Assembly: GCA_902488525.1 (NCBI GenBank)
Contig: CABTWP010000043.1
Coordinates: 1-15,627 of the forward strand
Reading direction: 5' to 3'
DNA: 15,627 bases
From: an uncultured Collinsella sp.
GTDB lineage: Bacteria > Actinomycetota > Coriobacteriia > Coriobacteriales > Coriobacteriaceae
The notes beneath the pieces are model-generated. The model was not told the DNA's origin. It searched no databases and saw nothing but the letters and a program-made list of their open reading frames with translations. This document shows, piece by piece, positions 13,994 to 15,627 of this stretch. A program made the translations under genes and the position numbers. Positions within the stretch are counted from its first letter, which is position 1. Each line of letters opens with the position of its first letter.

Positions 13994-14842
13994 CTACACC
14001 GCAATGGGAATGTTCTTGACCTGCGGGCCGTGCTCATAGCCCTCGACGATCAGGTCATCGGTCGTAAACGCATAGAAGTCATGCACATCGGGGTTGAGCG
14101 TTACCTTGGGTGCCGCAAACTGCGGACGCTCGATAAGCTCGCGGACGATATCGACATGACGATCATAGATATGGGCGTCGGCGATCACGTGCAGCAGCTC
14201 ACCGGGAATCATATCGACCGACTGCGCGACCATCATCAGCAAAATGGCGTACTGGCACACGTTCCAGTTGTTCGCGGCCAAAATGTCCTGGCTGCGCTGG
14301 TTGAGAATCATGTTGAGCGTCGGCTTGTCGTCCTGAGGACGCTGCGTCACGTTATAGGTCACGCTATAGGCGCACGGATAAAGGTGCATCTCGGACAGAT
14401 CGCTAAACACGTACGTATTGGTCATAATGCGGCGACTATACGGCGTGTGCTTAAGGTCGTACAGCACACGGTCCATCTGGTCGAAGTCGCCCTCGGCGTA
14501 ATGGCTCTTCTGACCAATCTGATAGCCGTAGGCTTTACCGATGGAACCGGTCTCATCGGCCCACTCATCCCAGATATGGCTGTTGAGATCATGCACGTTA
14601 TTGGACTTCTTTTGATAGATCCACAGAATCTCGTCCATGGCAGACTTAAGCGCCGTACGACGCAGGGTGAGCGCGGGGAACTCCTCGCGCAGATCATAGC
14701 GCGCCGTGACACCAAAGTTTTTAATGGTATAGGCAGGGGTGCCGTCCTCCCACACCGGACGGACCTTTTGGCCCTCGGTGGTGGTGCCATGATCCAAGAT
14801 ATCGCGGCACATGGTTACAAACTGCTGATCAGCTTTGCTCAT
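13994..14842 (-). CDS. thyA: Thymidylate synthase
   Basis: Makes dTMP from dUMP with methylenetetrahydrofolate, giving dihydrofolate; 282 aa. The catalytic cysteine is C157 in HLYPCAYSVTYNV. NQRSQDI (181-187) provides the phosphate-binding Arg and Ser, N194 aligns with the dUMP-binding Asn, and HIYDRH (224-229) is the late signature. Cys followed by Ala rather than His, and the NQRSQD/IYDRH style, resemble the Streptococcus/Lactococcus-type ThyA rather than the E. coli type. ATG 14842 is fixed by AGGAGGG 3-4 nt upstream; a longer frame to 14968 has an Arg/Cys-rich extension typical of noncoding translation and is rejected. Transcription probably starts at the promoter at 14877-14904. Confidence 0.95.
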   Translation of the reverse strand: MSKADQQFVTMCRDILDHGTTTEGQKVRPVWEDGTPAYTIKNFGVTARYDLREEFPALTLRRTALKSAMDEILWIYQKKSNNVHDLNSHIWDEWADETGSIGKAYGYQIGQKSHYAEGDFDQMDRVLYDLKHTPYSRRIMTNTYVFSDLSEMHLYPCAYSVTYNVTQRPQDDKPTLNMILNQRSQDILAANNWNVCQYAILLMMVAQSVDMIPGELLHVIADAHIYDRHVDIVRELIERPQFAAPKVTLNPDVHDFYAFTTDDLIVEGYEHGPQVKNIPIAV

Positions 14843-14876
14843 TGACCCTCCTGTCAGTCGCCTATAAGCGAGATTT

Positions 14877-14904
14877 ATTGTAGCCCAGGCGCGCGAGTGT
14901 CGAA
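14877..14904 (-). promoter_or_regulatory. thyA: Promoter of thyA-folA
   Basis: On the minus strand TACAAT (-10, 14877-14882) lies 16 bp from TTCGAC (14899-14904), or 15 bp from TCGACA (14898-14903), which is one base from the TTGACA consensus. It sits 35 bp before the start codon. Confidence 0.55.
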
Positions 14905-14913
14905 TTGGACACT
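14896..14913. promoter_or_regulatory. Palindromic operator candidate at the thyA promoter
   Basis: AGTGTCGAATTGGACACT is an 18-bp palindrome with one mismatched pair (14902/14907). It covers the -35 element of the thyA promoter, a position suited to a repressor. Confidence 0.5.
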
Positions 14914-14977
14914 TAGTCCGGCACACGCAATGCACGGCAGCGCGGCTCCGCAAGCGGCAACGAGGCATCTTAGCCTT

Positions 14978-14997
14978 TTTCTGACATATGCCAGAAA
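14978..14997. promoter_or_regulatory. Upstream palindromic operator candidate of the DUF134-NifX gene
   Basis: TTTCTGACATATGCCAGAAA is a 20-bp palindrome with a single mismatched pair. It shares the core TGACATATGYCAGA with the copy at 15035-15048. Confidence 0.55.
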
Positions 14998-15034
14998 TGC
15001 CTTGCGCCCAACGACTAACGCGTTATCCTATTGT

Positions 15035-15046
15035 TGACATATGTCA
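15035..15046. promoter_or_regulatory. Downstream palindromic operator candidate of the DUF134-NifX gene
   Basis: TGACATATGTCA is a perfect 12-bp palindrome just before the ribosome binding site AAGGAG and 15 bp before the ATG. Its centre is 53 bp from that of the upstream copy, about five helical turns. Confidence 0.6.
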
Positions 15047-15060
15047 GATAAGGAGTGTGC

Positions 15061-15627
15061 ATGGCAGGAAGACGCGAAAAACTGCGCCGCGTCGGGATCA
15101 TCCCCGAATACCGCGGCTTCACCCCCGATGGCCTGGCCAGCGGTGATGCCATCGACATGACCGTCGACGAGCTTGAGGTGCTGCGCCTGTGCGACCTGGA
15201 AGGTCTCAACCAAGAGGCGGTCGCCCAGCAGATGGGCATCGCCCGTGCAACGGTGGCGGCCATTTGCAGCCGCGCGCATCGCAAGGTGGCCGATGCGCTG
15301 GTCAACGGACGAGCGCTCGTCATCGAGGGCGGCAATATCACGTACTCCCCCATCGCCTCGACGACGGCCGCATGGCCAGCAAAGGAGGTCGGCACCATGA
15401 GGGTGGCAACGACGTACGACAACGGCAACATCTTTATGCACTTTGGCCGCAGCGAGCAGTTCAAGATCTACGACATCCAGGATGGCAAGGTGCTCAACGA
15501 GCAGGTCGTAGGCACCGGCGGCACCGGCCACGGCGCCTTGGCGGGCCTGCTTGCCAACGGAGGCGGTGGCACGCTCATTTGCGGCGGTATGGGCCGGCGG
15601 CGCAGCAAACCGCCGGCCCAAGACCGC
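15061..15627 (+). CDS. DUF134 helix-turn-helix / NifX-like domain fusion protein (partial)
   Basis: First 189 codons of a gene cut by the window end. Residues about 1-92 match DUF134 (COG1342): FTPDG, DELEVLRLCDLEGL and a helix-turn-helix near 47-80, then ALVIEGG. Residues about 113-178 match the dinitrogenase iron-molybdenum cofactor (NifX/NifB C-terminal) family: MRVATTYDNGNIFMHFGRSE, GTGGTGHGALAGLL and ICGGMG. The family continues GGxGGGA, but here the frame gives GRRRSKPP; dropping one C at 15594-15595 restores GGMGGGAAN, so a one-base shift is likely. Fusions of this type are known in anaerobes; a role in metal-cluster handling or gene control is inferred only. ATG is set by TAAGGAG 5 nt upstream. 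Two palindromes in front suggest regulation, possibly by the protein itself. Confidence 0.82.
   Translation, partial: MAGRREKLRRVGIIPEYRGFTPDGLASGDAIDMTVDELEVLRLCDLEGLNQEAVAQQMGIARATVAAICSRAHRKVADALVNGRALVIEGGNITYSPIASTTAAWPAKEVGTMRVATTYDNGNIFMHFGRSEQFKIYDIQDGKVLNEQVVGTGGTGHGALAGLLANGGGGTLICGGMGRRRSKPPAQDR

Noticed and set aside
14843..14968. Upstream extension of thyA by 42 codons
   Set aside because: It would cover the promoter and a perfect AGGAGGG site, and the residues (Arg/Cys-rich) do not look like ThyA.
15033..15038. TTGACA read as the -35 box of the DUF134-NifX gene
   Set aside because: Only 22 bp remain before the ATG, leaving no space for a -10 box and the ribosome binding site. 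It is better read as part of the palindrome.

Overview
The window looks like chromosomal core DNA of a high-GC anaerobic actinobacterium, most likely class Coriobacteriia and probably Collinsella or a close relative. This is inferred from protein style, the mix of strongly GC-rich coding DNA with AT-rich leaders, and the CCACCACAA-type terminators; no phylogenetic marker was searched. No insertion sequence, prophage, tRNA, rRNA or CRISPR array is visible.

Layout from left to right. Positions 1-1347: a membrane family-2 glycosyltransferase (minus) ending in an intrinsic terminator. Positions 1430-3042: lspA and an RluA-family pseudouridine synthase (minus), overlapping as TAATG. Positions 3043-3415: a gene-free gap full of hairpins that forms the 3' untranslated region of ileS and ends in an intrinsic terminator. 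Positions 3416-6217: ileS (minus). Positions 6261-6566: a complete isoleucine T-box leader with specifier AUC, a UGGU-bulge antiterminator and a competing terminator. Positions 6704-7786: a glycerol-dehydrogenase-like metal-dependent alcohol dehydrogenase (plus), convergent across a shared terminator with a DUF523 gene (7835-8290, minus). The DUF523 gene has an in-frame UGA exactly where the family has its first conserved cysteine. Next come ftsH (minus), a corrinoid adenosyltransferase gene (plus) interrupted by UAA at codon 5, a MATE-type exporter (minus), a SpoU/TrmH-type RNA methyltransferase (minus), and the folate pair thyA-folA (minus). At the right edge is a DUF134 helix-turn-helix protein fused to a NifX-like domain (plus, cut by the window and apparently frameshifted near its end), preceded by two palindromes 53 bp apart.

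Functionally the window is mostly housekeeping: translation (ileS with uncharged-tRNA sensing, pseudouridine synthase, RNA methyltransferase), envelope and protein quality control (lspA, ftsH, glycosyltransferase), and dTMP/folate synthesis (thyA-folA as one operon). The points most worth a second look are the UGA-for-Cys in DUF523 (candidate selenoprotein, with nonsense mutation as the main rival), the nested hairpin element after ileS, and the twin palindromes in front of the DUF134-NifX gene. Three reading-frame interruptions in 15.6 kb (UGA, UAA, a one-base shift) also leave sequence error or gene decay open, and this weakens each individual claim.
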